Below, piece by piece: positions 5,519 through 5,712 of a DNA stretch of 5,712 nt. Numbering within the stretch: position 1 is the first letter of the stretch; each line of letters begins with the position of its first letter. The notes under the pieces are model-generated. The model had not been told where the DNA came from. It did no database searches and saw only the letters and a program-made list of their open reading frames with translations. The position numbers and the translations under genes are program-made. This stretch comes from Tardiphaga sp. (GTDB taxonomy: Bacteria > Pseudomonadota > Alphaproteobacteria > Rhizobiales > Xanthobacteraceae), in assembly GCA_028290765.1 (NCBI GenBank), contig JAQGJF010000910.1, positions 1 through 5,712 on the forward strand, written 5' to 3'.

Positions 5519-5712
5519 ATGTCCGCTCTTCTTGAGGTCAGCGACGTAACGCTGCGCTACAAGACGTCCAGCGTGGTGGTGACCGCGACCGACAAGGTCA
5601 GTTTCAAGGTCGATCGCTCCGATCGTTTCGTGTTGCTTGGGCCGTCGGGCTGCGGAAAATCCACGCTGTTGAAGGCCGTCGGCGGTTACCTTAAACCGAG
5701 CGAAGGCCAGTT
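5519..5712 (+). CDS. ABC transporter ATP-binding protein, N-terminal part (cut by window end)
   Basis: The frame is open from the ATG at 5519 to the window end, giving 64 complete residues. It begins MSALLEVSDVTLRYKTSS, the typical first strands of an importer ATPase, and contains the Walker A motif GPSGCGKST at residues 41-49 (bases 5639-5665), followed by LLKAVGGYLKPSEGQ. The Q-loop, ABC signature, Walker B and H-loop lie beyond the window. The Walker A context fits the SsuB/TauB/NrtD-type ATPases that pair with NMT1-like binding proteins. An in-frame ATG at 5504 is possible, but GAGG at 5506-5509 sits 9 bases before the 5519 ATG and favours the later start. The 26-base gap after the binding-protein gene holds no terminator, so the two genes are probably co-transcribed. 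It would hydrolyse ATP at the inner face of the membrane to drive uptake. Confidence 0.93.
   Translation, partial: MSALLEVSDVTLRYKTSSVVVTATDKVSFKVDRSDRFVLLGPSGCGKSTLLKAVGGYLKPSEGQ

Overview
The window looks like the chromosome of a high-G+C alphaproteobacterium, most likely of the Bradyrhizobium/Rhodopseudomonas group. Sampled coding lines run near 68-72% G+C. The intergenic region after typA carries a palindromic element whose translation begins MPGLVPGI, a spurious peptide I associate with repeats common in bradyrhizobial genomes. The genus is an inference from composition and this repeat, not a demonstrated fact.

Layout from left to right. (1) Positions 1-1163 hold the 3' part of typA/bipA, a ribosome-associated translational GTPase; its G domain lies upstream of the window. 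(2) Positions 1164-1343 are a short intergenic region with a strong terminator-type hairpin, a degenerate second repeat and a possible promoter. (3) Positions 1344-2585 encode an FAD-dependent amine-oxidase-family protein. (4) Positions 2602-3507, minus strand, encode a stand-alone HNH nuclease with an uncharacterised N-terminal domain. This gene is visibly poorer in G+C (about 52% in four sampled lines) than its neighbours, is convergent with the oxidase gene at a 16-base gap, and looks like a small accessory or defence insertion. (5) Positions 3626-4342, minus strand, encode a GntR-family regulator of the FadR/FCD type. (6) Positions 4343-4475 are a divergent control region with several palindromes. 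(7) Positions 4476-5492 encode an exported solute-binding protein of the NMT1/TauA/SsuA-like class. It is followed after 26 bases by (8) an ABC ATPase gene at 5519 that is cut off by the window end just after Walker A.

The right-hand third reads as one functional unit: a metabolite-responsive GntR repressor transcribed divergently from an ABC importer operon (binding protein, ATPase, presumably a permease beyond the window). The transported compound cannot be read from the sequence. The left part is housekeeping (typA) plus a flavoprotein of unknown substrate. The most unusual element is the HNH protein, whose domain layout would suit a single-protein restriction enzyme, perhaps one that senses modified DNA. 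That role is inferred, not shown.
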